A model generated the notes under the pieces. That model did not search any database. It was not told the origin of the DNA and was given only the letters and a program-made list of their open reading frames with translations. A stretch of DNA of 25,655 nt from a virus: the IMG/VR virus record IMGVR_UViG_3300034072_001074, positions 1 through 25,655 of that record, one strand, 5' to 3'. The position numbers and the translations under genes were made by a program. Each line of letters starts with the position of its first letter. The stretch's first letter is position 1. Positions 6,361 to 12,394 of the stretch are shown piece after piece.

Positions 6361-6389
6361 TTTCTGAAACATTCCGCTGATTCGGTCAA
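6361..6389 (-). promoter_or_regulatory. Array promoter P11
   Basis: -35 TTGACC (6384-6389), GAATC abutting, -10 CAGAAA (6361-6366), then CGAATCACC. Half-site 6412, GTTAAGGTTAAC at 6433-6444. Confidence 0.8.
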
Positions 6390-6458
6390 GCACATATTCC
6401 AGATTTAGATGGTTAACGGATCGCTCGATTTCGTTAAGGTTAACAAATGGTAGTGGTC

Positions 6459-6496
6459 AAAAAATTTGGTTAACGGGGAGGGCTTCCCCGTTAACC
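6459..6496 (-). terminator. Terminator built on the GTTAAC motif
   Basis: Perfect 12-bp inverted repeat GGTTAACGGGGA (6468-6479) / TCCCCGTTAACC (6485-6496) with a 5-base loop. On the transcript it is followed by AAA and then six U. The GTTAAC word found upstream of promoters is here part of both arms. Confidence 0.7.
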
Positions 6497-6503
6497 TTTG
6501 GTG

Positions 6504-6896
6504 TCAGGCCATTTCCTCCTCGGCCTTGTCGATGACGGGCCGGAGTTCTTCCCAGATCGCTTCCGCGAAGTCATTGGCGCTGTAGTCGCTGATTACGTCA
6601 TAGCCGTCGTTCCCGTAGACCAGATACCACGATCCCAGCAGGGTTCCTTCCGCGTCGCGGGCGACGATCCGGTCCTCATCGGTCGAGAAAAGCGCGTTGA
6701 TGATCGCGCCCTTGTCGGTCGAGCGCTTCACGACCCATTCTTCCCCGTCGTTCACGCTGATGGTCGCGCCCTTGGCGAGGATGGCGTCGGTCAGGGCGGC
6801 GCAGATGCGGCCTTCGATGCGGATGCGCTTGGCGAGGCGCTTTTCGCCCTTGGCTTCGGCGTTCTGGGCGGTGGTGGTGAAGCTTCCGTAGTGCAT
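6504..6896 (-). CDS. Hypothetical protein (130 aa)
   Basis: Function not recognised. The ATG at 6896 follows the standard leader. A basic segment at residues 15-28 (AKGEKRLAKRIRIEGR) is followed by a helix (CAALTDAILAKG), strands ISVNDGEEWVVKRS and GSWYLVYGNDGYDVISDY, and an acidic helical tail (EELRPVIDKAEEEMA). This suggests an alpha/beta nucleic-acid or protein-binding fold, which is inference. It is a single-gene unit. Confidence 0.85.
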   Translation of the reverse strand: MHYGSFTTTAQNAEAKGEKRLAKRIRIEGRICAALTDAILAKGATISVNDGEEWVVKRSTDKGAIINALFSTDEDRIVARDAEGTLLGSWYLVYGNDGYDVISDYSANDFAEAIWEELRPVIDKAEEEMA

Positions 6897-6922
6897 GGTC
6901 TGTCTCCGTTTGCGGTGATTCG

Positions 6923-6952
6923 TTCTTAGGGCGGATCAGGTGATTCGGTCAA
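6923..6952 (-). promoter_or_regulatory. Array promoter P12
   Basis: -35 TTGACC (6947-6952), GAATC abutting, 18-bp spacer, -10 TAAGAA, then CGAATCACC. Imperfect half-site GTTAAT at 6976, GTTAAGGTTAAC at 6997-7008. Confidence 0.75.
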
Positions 6953-7026
6953 GCACTTATTCCATTTTTCTTTTGGTTAATTTCCCGGACCCGTTTGTTA
7001 AGGTTAACGGATGCGCCGCGCCAAGG

Positions 7027-7050
7027 AAAAAGGGAGGCTTGCGCCTCCCT
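7027..7050 (-). terminator. Terminator of the two-gene unit ending at 7054
   Basis: Stem AGGGAGGC / GCCTCCCT with a four-base loop, then UUUUUCC. Confidence 0.9.
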
Positions 7051-7053
7051 CTC

Positions 7054-7446
7054 TCACTCCCCGAACCAGTAGCATCGGATATAGGTTTCGAGCGCCTTAT
7101 CCTCTTCCGTGGTGGTTTCGTGGTCCGTCCACGGCGTGCCCCAATCCTGCCATTGCAAGCGCCCGTGGCTGGGCTGACAATAGGCGTCCAGATCGCCGAC
7201 GATGCGAAGGGCAGGGCCGCCGGTCGAAAGGAGGATTTCAAATTCCTCCGGCGTGGCGTCTTCCTTCGCGCCGGGGGAATACCAGCCCGATCGGACGGAA
7301 ACCGAAAGGGCTTCTTGCTGGCACTCCTCGCGGAAAGTGTCCGCCGCGTCGTGGTCGTCTTCCTGTTCCGCTGCGGCGATGGCTTGCGCCTTCGCCACGA
7401 TGTCGGAAAGCCATGCTTTGGCGTTGCTGATTGCGTGGTCAGACAT
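7054..7446 (-). CDS. Hypothetical acidic protein (130 aa)
   Basis: Function not recognised. The ATG at 7446 has its own Shine-Dalgarno (AAGGAATAACAC) unlike the standard leader, since it is the second cistron, 12 bp after the basic 43-residue gene. Residues 1-45 are helical (AISNAKAWLSDIVAKAQAIA, then EQEDDHDAADTFREE). The C-terminal half is aromatic (WQDWGTPWTDHETTTEED) and ends YIRCYWFGE. An acidic protein encoded with a strongly basic peptide is a common arrangement for partners, but no partner function is shown. Confidence 0.85.
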   Translation of the reverse strand: MSDHAISNAKAWLSDIVAKAQAIAAAEQEDDHDAADTFREECQQEALSVSVRSGWYSPGAKEDATPEEFEILLSTGGPALRIVGDLDAYCQPSHGRLQWQDWGTPWTDHETTTEEDKALETYIRCYWFGE

Positions 7447-7458
7447 GTGTTATTCCTT

Positions 7459-7590
7459 TCAGGCGAAAGTGAAGAGGTTGCGGCGGGCGTTCTTCGCCTT
7501 GCGCTGCGCCTTGCGGTCGCGCTTGTCGGCGCGCTCAACGCGCTTGAGTTCGCGGCCATAGCCCTTCTTGTCTTCCAGAATGATCTTCAT
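7459..7590 (-). CDS. Small basic protein (43 aa)
   Basis: The ATG at 7590 follows the standard leader and is the first start after promoter P13. The sequence is rich in Lys and Arg (KRVERADKRDRKAQRKAKNA) and ends RRNLFTFA. It is predicted helical and nucleic-acid binding. It is the first cistron of a two-gene unit. Its position directly behind a full promoter and leader supports it as a real gene despite its size. Confidence 0.75.
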   Translation of the reverse strand: MKIILEDKKGYGRELKRVERADKRDRKAQRKAKNARRNLFTFA

Positions 7591-7625
7591 GGTGTCTGTC
7601 TCCTCCGCTTGATTGCGGTGATTCG

Positions 7626-7654
7626 TTTCTGGACCATTTAGATGATTCGGTCAA
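7626..7654 (-). promoter_or_regulatory. Array promoter P13
   Basis: -35 TTGACC (7649-7654), GAATC abutting, -10 CAGAAA (7626-7631), then CGAATCACC. Half-site 7678, GTTAAGGTTAAC at 7699-7710. Confidence 0.8.
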
Positions 7655-7725
7655 GCACTTATTCCAGAAAAAGAATGGTTAACTGGCTGGGCGGTTTCGT
7701 TAAGGTTAACGCAGGTGGCAGGGCG

Positions 7726-7754
7726 AAAGAAAAGGGAGGCGCTGGGCCTCCCTT
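7726..7754 (-). terminator. Terminator of the lipoprotein unit
   Basis: Stem AAGGGAGGC (7732-7740) / GCCTCCCTT (7746-7754), then UUCUUUC. Confidence 0.8.
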
Positions 7755-7756
7755 GT

Positions 7757-8014
7757 TCAAACGCCGCGCCCGTGCGGACCAGCCTGCTCGCAGAACACGG
7801 CCCGGCCTTGCTCCGCGTTGGCCTTGGTCAGCCATGCGCAATCTTCGCCGGTCAGGCTATGGTCGATGACATATTCGTCCGCGCCCCGCGTTTCGATCAG
7901 CAGCCACAAGTCGGGCGCTTGTGCGATCTCCTGCGGGGTAGCGGGATGGGCCTCCCCACAGGCCGCCAGAGGCAGCAGGGAGACCATGGCGAGCGCGATG
8001 ACAAGGCGGCTCAT
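7757..8014 (-). CDS. Small phage lipoprotein (85 aa)
   Basis: Residues 1-19 are a lipoprotein signal (MSRLVIALAMVSLLPLAAC) with lipobox LAAC at 16-19, so the mature protein would be about 67 residues anchored by lipid. The mature part has two further cysteines (EDCAWL and VFCEQ), perhaps a disulphide in the periplasm. The ATG at 8014 overlaps the TGA of the upstream gene as ATGA. Phage lipoproteins of this size can act in superinfection exclusion or as outer-membrane spanins; neither is shown here. Confidence 0.8.
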   Translation of the reverse strand: MSRLVIALAMVSLLPLAACGEAHPATPQEIAQAPDLWLLIETRGADEYVIDHSLTGEDCAWLTKANAEQGRAVFCEQAGPHGRGV

Positions 8015-8253
8015 GCGTTCGCCTCAGCGGCGGCGTTCAGCGCCTCCTTGGCGTCGTCCGGGAAGCGATCCCAGAAGTCGGCGACGCAATCCATGCCGTA
8101 GCAGGGTTCTTCCGACACCTCCGGCGAAGGGGCCTTGTAATCGGCCACGCAACCCCAAAGCATCTGATACAGGTCGGCGTTGATGCCGTCCCAGCATTCA
8201 GCCACTTCGTCCGGGCGGACGACTTCAAGAGCGGGGTGAGGTGCGATGGTCAT
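8011..8253 (-). CDS. Hypothetical acidic protein (80 aa)
   Basis: Function not recognised. The ATG at 8253 follows the standard leader. The sequence is acidic with several Cys and Trp (ECWDGINADLYQMLWGCVAD, EEPCYGMDCVADFWDRFPDD) and a helical end. It is the first gene of a two-gene unit with the lipoprotein. Confidence 0.8.
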   Translation of the reverse strand: MTIAPHPALEVVRPDEVAECWDGINADLYQMLWGCVADYKAPSPEVSEEPCYGMDCVADFWDRFPDDAKEALNAAAEANA

Positions 8254-8291
8254 TTCGTCTGTCTCCGTGCGGCTTGCTTGCCGCTGATTCG

Positions 8292-8320
8292 GGGATAGAC
8301 AAGGGGACCGATTCGGTCAA
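8292..8320 (-). promoter_or_regulatory. Array promoter P14
   Basis: -35 TTGACC (8315-8320), GAATC abutting, -10 TATCCC (8292-8297), then CGAATCAGC. Half-site 8345, GTTAAGGTTAAC at 8366-8377. Confidence 0.8.
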
Positions 8321-8395
8321 GCACTTATTCCAGAAAAAGAAATGGTTAACGGGCTGGGCTTGGGCGTTAAGGTTAACAGGCGGCGGGCGGCGCGG

Positions 8396-8418
8396 AAAAG
8401 GGAGGCTTGCGCCTCCCT
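8396..8418 (-). terminator. Terminator of the unit ending at 8423
   Basis: Stem GGGAGGC (8400-8406) / GCCTCCC (8411-8417) with a four-base loop, then UUUUCC. Confidence 0.85.
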
Positions 8419-8422
8419 CCAG

Positions 8423-8629
8423 CTAGGCCGCCTTTACCGTCACCTTGACCGGGCCGCCGAGGTCGCACCGGCCATCGGTCAAGCCTTCGCTGATTTCGAT
8501 AAGCCCGGCGCGTAGGGTGTCGCGGCCGATCATGTCATCGGCGAAATAGTCGAATAGTTCGGTCGCGTATCGCCGGGCGGCGGCGACGCATGGTTCGGCG
8601 CGGAAAGCGGCTTGGCGTTCGTCAAGCAT
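8423..8629 (-). CDS. Hypothetical protein (68 aa)
   Basis: Function not recognised. The ATG at 8629 lies 8 bp inside the end of the upstream gene, behind GGAGGTGCCCGCCC, which makes it a better choice than the in-frame start at 8659. A helix with paired Arg and acidic residues (AAARRYATELFDYFADDMIG) is followed by RDTLRAGLIEISEGL and a short strand at the end (PVKVTVKAA). It is the second cistron of a two-gene unit. Confidence 0.8.
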   Translation of the reverse strand: MLDERQAAFRAEPCVAAARRYATELFDYFADDMIGRDTLRAGLIEISEGLTDGRCDLGGPVKVTVKAA

Positions 8630-8843
8630 GGGCGGGCACCTCCGTGATGACAAGGGCACCCTTACGGGCGGCGTTGTGTCCTACGGCCTTCGCCACGGCC
8701 GACGAATAGAAAAGGCTCTGCCCGATGAAGTCGCCGCAGAAGCGGGCGACGAAACGCGCGTCGGGGTATCCGCAAAATTCCTTGGTAATGGTGTAACGCC
8801 GATCCGGCTGGCCGTCGTTCGTTACGGGGTGGTTAGCGGGCAT
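8622..8843 (-). CDS. Hypothetical protein with 'RFCGDFIGQS' core (73 aa)
   Basis: The ATG at 8843 follows the standard leader. The order RYTITKEFCGYPDARFVARF, CGDFIGQSLF and AVGHNAARKGALVITEV resembles a small protein I know from alphaproteobacterial genomes and their mobile elements. Function is unknown. It is the first cistron, overlapping the next gene by 8 bp. Confidence 0.85.
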   Translation of the reverse strand: MPANHPVTNDGQPDRRYTITKEFCGYPDARFVARFCGDFIGQSLFYSSAVAKAVGHNAARKGALVITEVPAHA

Positions 8844-8867
8844 GGTCTGTCTCCTTGTTGTGATTCT

Positions 8868-8896
8868 TGGATACGCAAGGGGACCGATTCGGTCAA
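8868..8896 (-). promoter_or_regulatory. Array promoter P15
   Basis: -35 TTGACC (8891-8896), GAATC abutting, -10 TATCCA (8868-8873), then AGAATCAC. Half-site 8920, GTTAAGGTTAAC at 8941-8952. Confidence 0.8.
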
Positions 8897-8966
8897 GCAC
8901 TTATTCCAGAAAAGAAATGGTTAACAGGCTGGGGCTGGGCGTTAAGGTTAACAGGCGGAGCCGGGT

Positions 8967-8992
8967 AAAGAAAAGGAGGCATAAGCCTCCCT
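8967..8992 (-). terminator. Terminator of the 9000-9422 gene
   Basis: Stem GGAGGC (8975-8980) / GCCTCC (8985-8990), then UUUUCUUU. Confidence 0.85.
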
Positions 8993-8999
8993 ATCTCCC

Positions 9000-9422
9000 T
9001 CATTCGTTGATAAAGAACGGCTTATACGCGCCCCGGTCATGGAACCCGCCACGATAGGGAACCACGCGGGGCCAGTAATGCCCGCGATTTTGGACTCGCC
9101 CGTCGTCGGCATAGTCCACCGGATCGATTCCATGCTTCCCATAGTAATCCTCGCGATTGCTATGGGTGGAATAAAACACGCCATCGAAGAATCCGCCGAA
9201 AATTAAATGGTCGCGGTAAAACTCGTCATGCCGGGCGGCCATATAACCATCCAGATAGGCCCATACCCAGCCGGGCGTCCCCTTGGGCGTGTCGGCGCGC
9301 ATTGCCGACAGGGACGCTTGAATCTCAGCGTTAGGCAAGCCGCAAGTGATGGCCATGCTGCACAGGTCAGCCATCCGAGTCTTGAAAGAGTCACGAAGGG
9401 CGAGGGCGCGTTCAAGGCGCAT
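9000..9422 (-). CDS. Hypothetical protein, aromatic C-terminus (140 aa)
   Basis: Function not recognised. The ATG at 9422 follows the standard leader. The N-terminal half is helical (RLERALALRDSFKTRMADLC, then GLPNAEIQASLSAMRAD), followed by GWVWAYLDGYMAARHDEFYR. The C-terminal 60 residues are rich in Tyr, Phe, Gly and His (DGVFYSTHSNREDYYGKHG) and end YKPFFINE. It is a single-gene unit. Confidence 0.85.
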   Translation of the reverse strand: MRLERALALRDSFKTRMADLCSMAITCGLPNAEIQASLSAMRADTPKGTPGWVWAYLDGYMAARHDEFYRDHLIFGGFFDGVFYSTHSNREDYYGKHGIDPVDYADDGRVQNRGHYWPRVVPYRGGFHDRGAYKPFFINE

Positions 9423-9456
9423 AGTCTGTCTCCAGCCGCTTGATTGCGGTGATTCT

Positions 9457-9485
9457 TTTCTGGACTGTTCGCCCGATTCGGTCAA
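9457..9485 (-). promoter_or_regulatory. Array promoter P16
   Basis: -35 TTGACC (9480-9485), GAATC abutting, -10 CAGAAA (9457-9462), then AGAATCACC. Imperfect half-site GTTACT at 9508, GTTAAGGTTAAC at 9529-9540. Confidence 0.75.
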
Positions 9486-9553
9486 GCACTTTTTCCAGAA
9501 AAGAATGGTTACTAAATAGCCGCGCCACGTTAAGGTTAACAGGCCCGATAAGG

Positions 9554-9578
9554 CAAAGAGAAGGCGGCCTAAGCCGCC
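9554..9578 (-). terminator. Terminator overlapping the 9569 stop codon
   Basis: Stem GGCGGC (9563-9568) / GCCGCC (9573-9578), followed on the transcript by UUCUCUUUGCC. The last codons and stop of the gene lie in the hairpin. Confidence 0.65.
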
Positions 9579-9721
9579 ATCTCCTCCAGAACCTTGTTAA
9601 TCGCCGCTTCCCGGCTCATGCCGCCCTTAATCAGGGGCTGGGCTTTCGTTTCGATTTCGTCGGCCAGTTGGAAGGCCATGGCGCGAAGTTCGCGGGGCGA
9701 TCGGCGGGTCGGCTTGGTCAT
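9569..9721 (-). CDS. Small helical protein, paralog of the 12672-12818 product (50 aa)
   Basis: The ATG at 9721 follows the standard leader with one base changed; the earlier in-frame ATG at 9757 lies before the leader. The core SPRELRAMAFQLADEIETKA is followed by QPLIKGGMSREAAINKVLEE, and the C-terminal half looks like a short helix-turn-helix. The same order of residues, about two thirds identical, is encoded at 12672-12818. Function is unknown; a DNA-binding or adaptor role is possible. Confidence 0.85.
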   Translation of the reverse strand: MTKPTRRSPRELRAMAFQLADEIETKAQPLIKGGMSREAAINKVLEEMAA

Positions 9722-9747
9722 TGGTCTGTCTCCGGTTGCGGTGATTC

Positions 9748-9776
9748 TTCCTCGCATGACCTACCGATTCGGTCAA
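9748..9776 (-). promoter_or_regulatory. Array promoter P17
   Basis: -35 TTGACC (9771-9776), GAATC abutting, -10 GAGGAA with GAATCACC directly after. The neighbouring terminator begins 13 bp upstream, leaving no room for TTAAC elements. Confidence 0.7.
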
Positions 9777-9789
9777 GCACTTATTCCAC

Positions 9790-9817
9790 AAAAAGAAAGG
9801 GAGGCTTTCGCCTCCCT
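9790..9817 (-). terminator. Terminator of the unit ending at 9823
   Basis: Stem AGGGAGGC (9798-9805) / GCCTCCCT (9810-9817), GAAA loop on the transcript, then UUUCUUUUU. Confidence 0.9.
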
Positions 9818-9822
9818 CCTTT

Positions 9823-10083
9823 TCAGGCCAGCCGCCCGACGTAACAATATTTGTCATATTGTTCGGGGTGGATTTCGCCATCCTTGCAAAGCATGTCGGT
9901 CCAGTTGTTGAACGCTTCGGAAATGGCCGGTTCGTCGTCCTCGCCATAGGCCTCGATAACATCGGGCAGGACTTCGGAGTCGAAGCGTTCGCTAAGCTCC
10001 TCCTCGCTGGCGATCCCGCCGTTATCCTCGGCGTAAAGCTCGACCATTTCGAGCAGGTCCACGCGGTTCCAGTTAACGGCCAT
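9823..10083 (-). CDS. Hypothetical acidic protein (86 aa)
   Basis: Function not recognised. The ATG at 10083 sits behind GGGGAGGTCTCGCC and overlaps the end of the upstream basic peptide by 11 bp; an earlier ATG at 10104 lacks such a site. The protein is strongly acidic (VELYAEDNGGIASEEELSER, EAYGEDDEPAISEAFNNW) and ends in a tyrosine-rich tail (YDKYCYVGRLA). An acidic protein coupled to a basic peptide repeats the arrangement at 7054-7590. Confidence 0.8.
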   Translation of the reverse strand: MAVNWNRVDLLEMVELYAEDNGGIASEEELSERFDSEVLPDVIEAYGEDDEPAISEAFNNWTDMLCKDGEIHPEQYDKYCYVGRLA

Positions 10084-10171
10084 GGCGAGACCTCCCCATT
10101 GCAATGCGCTTGGCGAGGGCGGCGATGCGCTTAGCGCGCTCCTCGCGGGCTTTCTTTTGGCGGGCGGTCAT
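10073..10171 (-). CDS. Tiny basic protein (32 aa)
   Basis: The ATG at 10171 follows the standard leader of promoter P18 directly. The sequence opens MTARQKKAREERAKRIAALA, continues KRIAMGRSRHGR and is almost entirely basic helix. It is the first cistron of the unit. The full promoter and leader in front of it are the main support; codon statistics are not possible at this size. Nucleic-acid binding is likely from charge. Confidence 0.65.
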   Translation of the reverse strand: MTARQKKAREERAKRIAALAKRIAMGRSRHGR

Positions 10172-10207
10172 GTCTGTCTCCTTGGCGGCTTGATTGCCGT
10201 TGATTCG

Positions 10208-10236
10208 TTTCTAGGAGGCTCCGCCGATTCGGTCAA
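10208..10236 (-). promoter_or_regulatory. Array promoter P18
   Basis: -35 TTGACC (10231-10236), GAATC abutting, -10 TAGAAA (10208-10213), then CGAATCAAC. Half-site 10259, GTTAAGGTTAAC at 10280-10291. Confidence 0.8.
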
Positions 10237-10305
10237 GCACTTATTCCAGAAAAGAACGGTTAACAGGCTGGGCGTTTTCGTTAAGGTTAACACGGGGCGA
10301 CGGTC

Positions 10306-10333
10306 AAAGAAAAAGGGAGGCGAAAGCCTCCCT
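10306..10333 (-). terminator. Terminator of the 10337-10693 gene
   Basis: Stem GGGAGGC (10315-10321) / GCCTCCC (10326-10332), loop UUUC on the transcript, then UUUUUCUUU. Confidence 0.9.
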
Positions 10334-10336
10334 CCC

Positions 10337-10693
10337 TTATCCTATCAGCCGTGTGATGATTCGGACGTTGGAAGGTGGTAAGGTCCGCCCGTCCAGAAGT
10401 TCGCCGCCCTTGTCCAGCATGAGCGCGGCGGCTTTCTTGACCGCCTGCCAGCCTTCCGGGCCGAACGGCACGCGGCCCGCACGGTCGCGGTTCAAGCCCT
10501 GCCAAGGCGCGGAGCGTTCAGAGAACACATGCGCGTGTCGGAAAGCCGGACGCGGCGCGAAGTAAGCCTTGCGGACATCGCGGATCGTCGTGAGTCCGGC
10601 GGCGGGCAGGGTTGCGACGCGGCGGCCTTTGTGAAAGATGAACGCCTTGTTGAGTTCCGGGGCGTAGGCGTGGCGTTCAAGAGCGATTTTCAT
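10337..10693 (-). CDS. Hypothetical basic protein (118 aa)
   Basis: Function not recognised. The ATG at 10693 follows the standard leader. N-terminal strands (KIALERHAYAPELNKAFIFH, RRVATLPAAGLTTIRDVRKA) lead into a basic, aromatic middle (YFAPRPAFRHAHVFSERSAP), a helix AVKKAAALMLDKGGELLDG and a final strand VRIITRLIG. The net charge is positive, unlike most neighbours. It is a single-gene unit and the only array promoter with a perfect TTGACA. Confidence 0.85.
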   Translation of the reverse strand: MKIALERHAYAPELNKAFIFHKGRRVATLPAAGLTTIRDVRKAYFAPRPAFRHAHVFSERSAPWQGLNRDRAGRVPFGPEGWQAVKKAAALMLDKGGELLDGRTLPPSNVRIITRLIG

Positions 10694-10728
10694 GGTCTGT
10701 CTCCTCCGGCTTACCTGCCGGTGATTCG

Positions 10729-10757
10729 CTTCTGCCAATGTCTGCCGATTCTGTCAA
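10729..10757 (-). promoter_or_regulatory. Array promoter P19
   Basis: -35 TTGACA (10752-10757, consensus), GAATC abutting, -10 CAGAAG, then CGAATCACC. Half-site 10779, GTTAACCTTAAC at 10801-10812 (22 bp apart, one more than usual). Confidence 0.8.
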
Positions 10758-10828
10758 GCACTTATTCCATATAAGATGGTTAACAGGCTGGGGCTTTTTC
10801 GTTAACCTTAACGAATGATAACCGGCAA

Positions 10829-10855
10829 GAAAAAGGAGGGGCTACGAAAGCCCCT
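10829..10855 (-). terminator. Terminator overlapping the 10842 stop
   Basis: Stem AGGGGCT (10837-10843) / AGCCCCT (10849-10855), then CCUUUUUCUUG on the transcript. Confidence 0.8.
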
Positions 10856-11240
10856 TGATCCGTTTTCCGTTCTCATAGATGACGGTCCCGAATCCGGGGT
10901 CTTTCCCGTCCGTCACGTTGTCCGATATGGCGATTAGCGCGTCCCATAGGCCGGGCGCGGGGATAGGGACATTCTCCGGCCAATCGTGATAGGTGCTACG
11001 CCCCGCGTGCGGTCCCCATGTCCATTCGTCGATTTCGTCAACCGGCGAGCGCTTGGATATGGACAGGGAAGTCGATCCCATGCCGCTATCAAGGCGCAGG
11101 ACGCGCTTAGGGAAGCGCAAGGCCAGTTGCGCCATCTCCGCCTCGACAACGTCGTCCAGTGCCTCCAGCGCGGCTTGCTGCGCCTCCTCAAAGGCTTTGA
11201 GGGCGCGATCCATCTGGAAGCGCTTTAGGCGGGCGCTCAT
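10842..11240 (-). CDS. Hypothetical protein (132 aa)
   Basis: Function not recognised. The ATG at 11240 overlaps the TGA of the upstream gene as ATGA. The first 45 residues form a charged helix, possibly coiled coil (RALKAFEEAQQAALEALDDV, then VEAEMAQLALRFPKR). The rest has short strands and loops with WTWGPHAGRSTYHDWPEN, then ALIAISDNVTDGKDPGFGTV. It is the second cistron of a two-gene unit. Confidence 0.85.
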   Translation of the reverse strand: MSARLKRFQMDRALKAFEEAQQAALEALDDVVEAEMAQLALRFPKRVLRLDSGMGSTSLSISKRSPVDEIDEWTWGPHAGRSTYHDWPENVPIPAPGLWDALIAISDNVTDGKDPGFGTVIYENGKRIKGLS

Positions 11241-11473
11241 GCGCCCGTCCCGACGTTGCGGTTATCGAAGTCCTCGCGGGCCTTTTCCGGGGAGGCGTGC
11301 CACTGGCCATGGCGCGAGCCTTCAAATTCCCAGATGACGCCCCAACGCTCTTCCCAAGGGATTGCGCGCGATCCGGCGGGATACTCGCCCGCCGGGCGGT
11401 GGATCAGGAAGATTTCGCGGTTGAGGCGGTTGAAGCCCTTGTCGAGAATGGTTTCGGCCTTGAGGGTGTGCAT
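11237..11473 (-). CDS. Hypothetical protein (78 aa)
   Basis: Function not recognised. The ATG at 11473 follows the standard leader. The sequence has strands with several Trp (IFLIHRPAGEYPAGSRAIPW, EERWGVIWEFEGSRHGQWHA) and a short helix SPEKAREDFDNRN. It is the first cistron, coupled by ATGA to the next. Confidence 0.85.
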   Translation of the reverse strand: MHTLKAETILDKGFNRLNREIFLIHRPAGEYPAGSRAIPWEERWGVIWEFEGSRHGQWHASPEKAREDFDNRNVGTGA

Positions 11474-11498
11474 TGTCTGTCTCCGCTTTCGATGATTC

Positions 11499-11527
11499 GG
11501 TTTCCCACATCCCACCGATTCGGTCAA
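11499..11527 (-). promoter_or_regulatory. Array promoter P20
   Basis: -35 TTGACC (11522-11527), GAATC abutting, weak -10 GAAACC overlapping a second GAATC. No TTAAC element upstream; the previous terminator is adjacent. Confidence 0.65.
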
Positions 11528-11540
11528 GCACTTATTCCAC

Positions 11541-11568
11541 AAAAAGAAAGAGGGGCCGAAGCCCCTCT
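11541..11568 (-). terminator. Terminator of the unit ending at 11571
   Basis: Stem AGAGGGGC (11549-11556) / GCCCCTCT (11561-11568), then UUCUUUUU. Confidence 0.9.
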
Positions 11569-11570
11569 AA

Positions 11571-11876
11571 CTATGCCGGTTCCCGAAAGGATTTGGCCGT
11601 TTCAGCTTCGCCTAGCCATTCCAGCGCGGCGGCGATCTCCCTATTCGAGTCCTGTAATTCCTCGTCCGAATAGTCGCCATATTTGGCATCTTGAAAGACG
11701 GCTTCCCCGTGGCGTTCCAAGGCGTTTACGATGGTTTCGCGGATCGCGTCCGGCATGGCCGTCAGGCCAGCCACAAACGCGGCGGCCATATTGTCGGCAT
11801 GATAGTCATGCGCTTCCGCGCCGACGAAATGACTATCAAGCCAGCGCCACGCAAGGGCCTTTTGTTCGTCGGTCAT
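11571..11876 (-). CDS. Hypothetical protein (101 aa)
   Basis: Function not recognised. The ATG at 11876 overlaps the TGA of the upstream gene as ATGA. It reads as a mainly helical protein: LAWRWLDSHFVGAEAHDYHA, AIRETIVNALERHGEAVFQD, YSDEELQDSNREIAAALEWL. It is the second cistron of a two-gene unit. Confidence 0.85.
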   Translation of the reverse strand: MTDEQKALAWRWLDSHFVGAEAHDYHADNMAAAFVAGLTAMPDAIRETIVNALERHGEAVFQDAKYGDYSDEELQDSNREIAAALEWLGEAETAKSFREPA

Positions 11877-12076
11877 GCGTCCGATCCCTCCGCCATCGTG
11901 CCGGTGATCTCGACATAATCGATCTCGTATTTCATCGAGTCGATCTGCCACGATTCGGACAGGTCCACCTCATATTCATACATGAGTTCGAGGGCCTGTT
12001 CCGCCGTCTCCGCTTCCACGACGACGCGCTGGTGCGTGTATTCCGTCACCGTATAATCAACGAAAAATTTCGGCAT
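11873..12076 (-). CDS. Hypothetical acidic alpha/beta protein (67 aa)
   Basis: The ATG at 12076 follows the standard leader. The pattern FFVDYTVTEYTHQRVVVEAE, then TAEQALELMYEYEVD and a final YEIDYVEITG, is that of a strand-helix-strand protein. The 'vVEAETAEQALEL' word is common in small mobile-element proteins of the DpnD/PcfM kind; assignment to that family is uncertain. It is the first cistron of its unit. Confidence 0.85.
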   Translation of the reverse strand: MPKFFVDYTVTEYTHQRVVVEAETAEQALELMYEYEVDLSESWQIDSMKYEIDYVEITGTMAEGSDA

Positions 12077-12100
12077 GTCTGTCTCCTTGTTGGTGATTCG

Positions 12101-12129
12101 TTTCTAGGAGGATTCGCCGATTCGGTCAA
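12101..12129 (-). promoter_or_regulatory. Array promoter P21
   Basis: -35 TTGACC (12124-12129), GAATC abutting, a further GAATC in the spacer, -10 TAGAAA, then CGAATCACC. Half-site 12153, GTTAACCTTAAC at 12174-12185. Confidence 0.8.
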
Positions 12130-12199
12130 GCACTTATTCCAGAAAATAAATGGTTAACAGGCTGGGCTGGGGCGTTAACCTTAACGAATGATTACCGGC

Positions 12200-12227
12200 A
12201 AAAATAAGGAGGCTTTCGCCTCCTTAT
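12200..12227 (-). terminator. Terminator of the three-gene unit ending at 12224
   Basis: Stem ATAAGGAGGC (12204-12213) / GCCTCCTTAT (12218-12227) with a GAAA loop on the transcript, then UUUUGCC; it overlaps the stop codon. Confidence 0.85.
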
Positions 12228-12394
12228 CTCAGATTGCTTTCGATCCATGCCGCCACCTCGTTCGCCGTTCGCTTGCTGGAACAACGCGGGCCGGGCCAGA
12301 TGGTCGCGCCGCCGCTGTCATTGCGCCGCGTGACGCTTAGAAGATAGCCCGGTTCATTGCTGGCCTTGCGGACTTCTACGGAAACCTTACTCAT
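12224..12394 (-). CDS. Hypothetical small protein (56 aa)
   Basis: Function not recognised. The ATG at 12394 overlaps the TGA of the upstream gene as ATGA; the longer in-frame start at 12493 would lie deep inside that gene. Strands SKVSVEVRKASNEPGYLLSV and a C-terminal helix NEVAAWIESNLR suggest a small alpha/beta fold. It is the third cistron of its unit. Confidence 0.8.
   Translation of the reverse strand: MSKVSVEVRKASNEPGYLLSVTRRNDSGGATIWPGPRCSSKRTANEVAAWIESNLR

Noticed and set aside
11297-12157. A 286-codon open frame on the plus strand
   Set aside because: It crosses promoters, terminators and several well-supported minus-strand genes.
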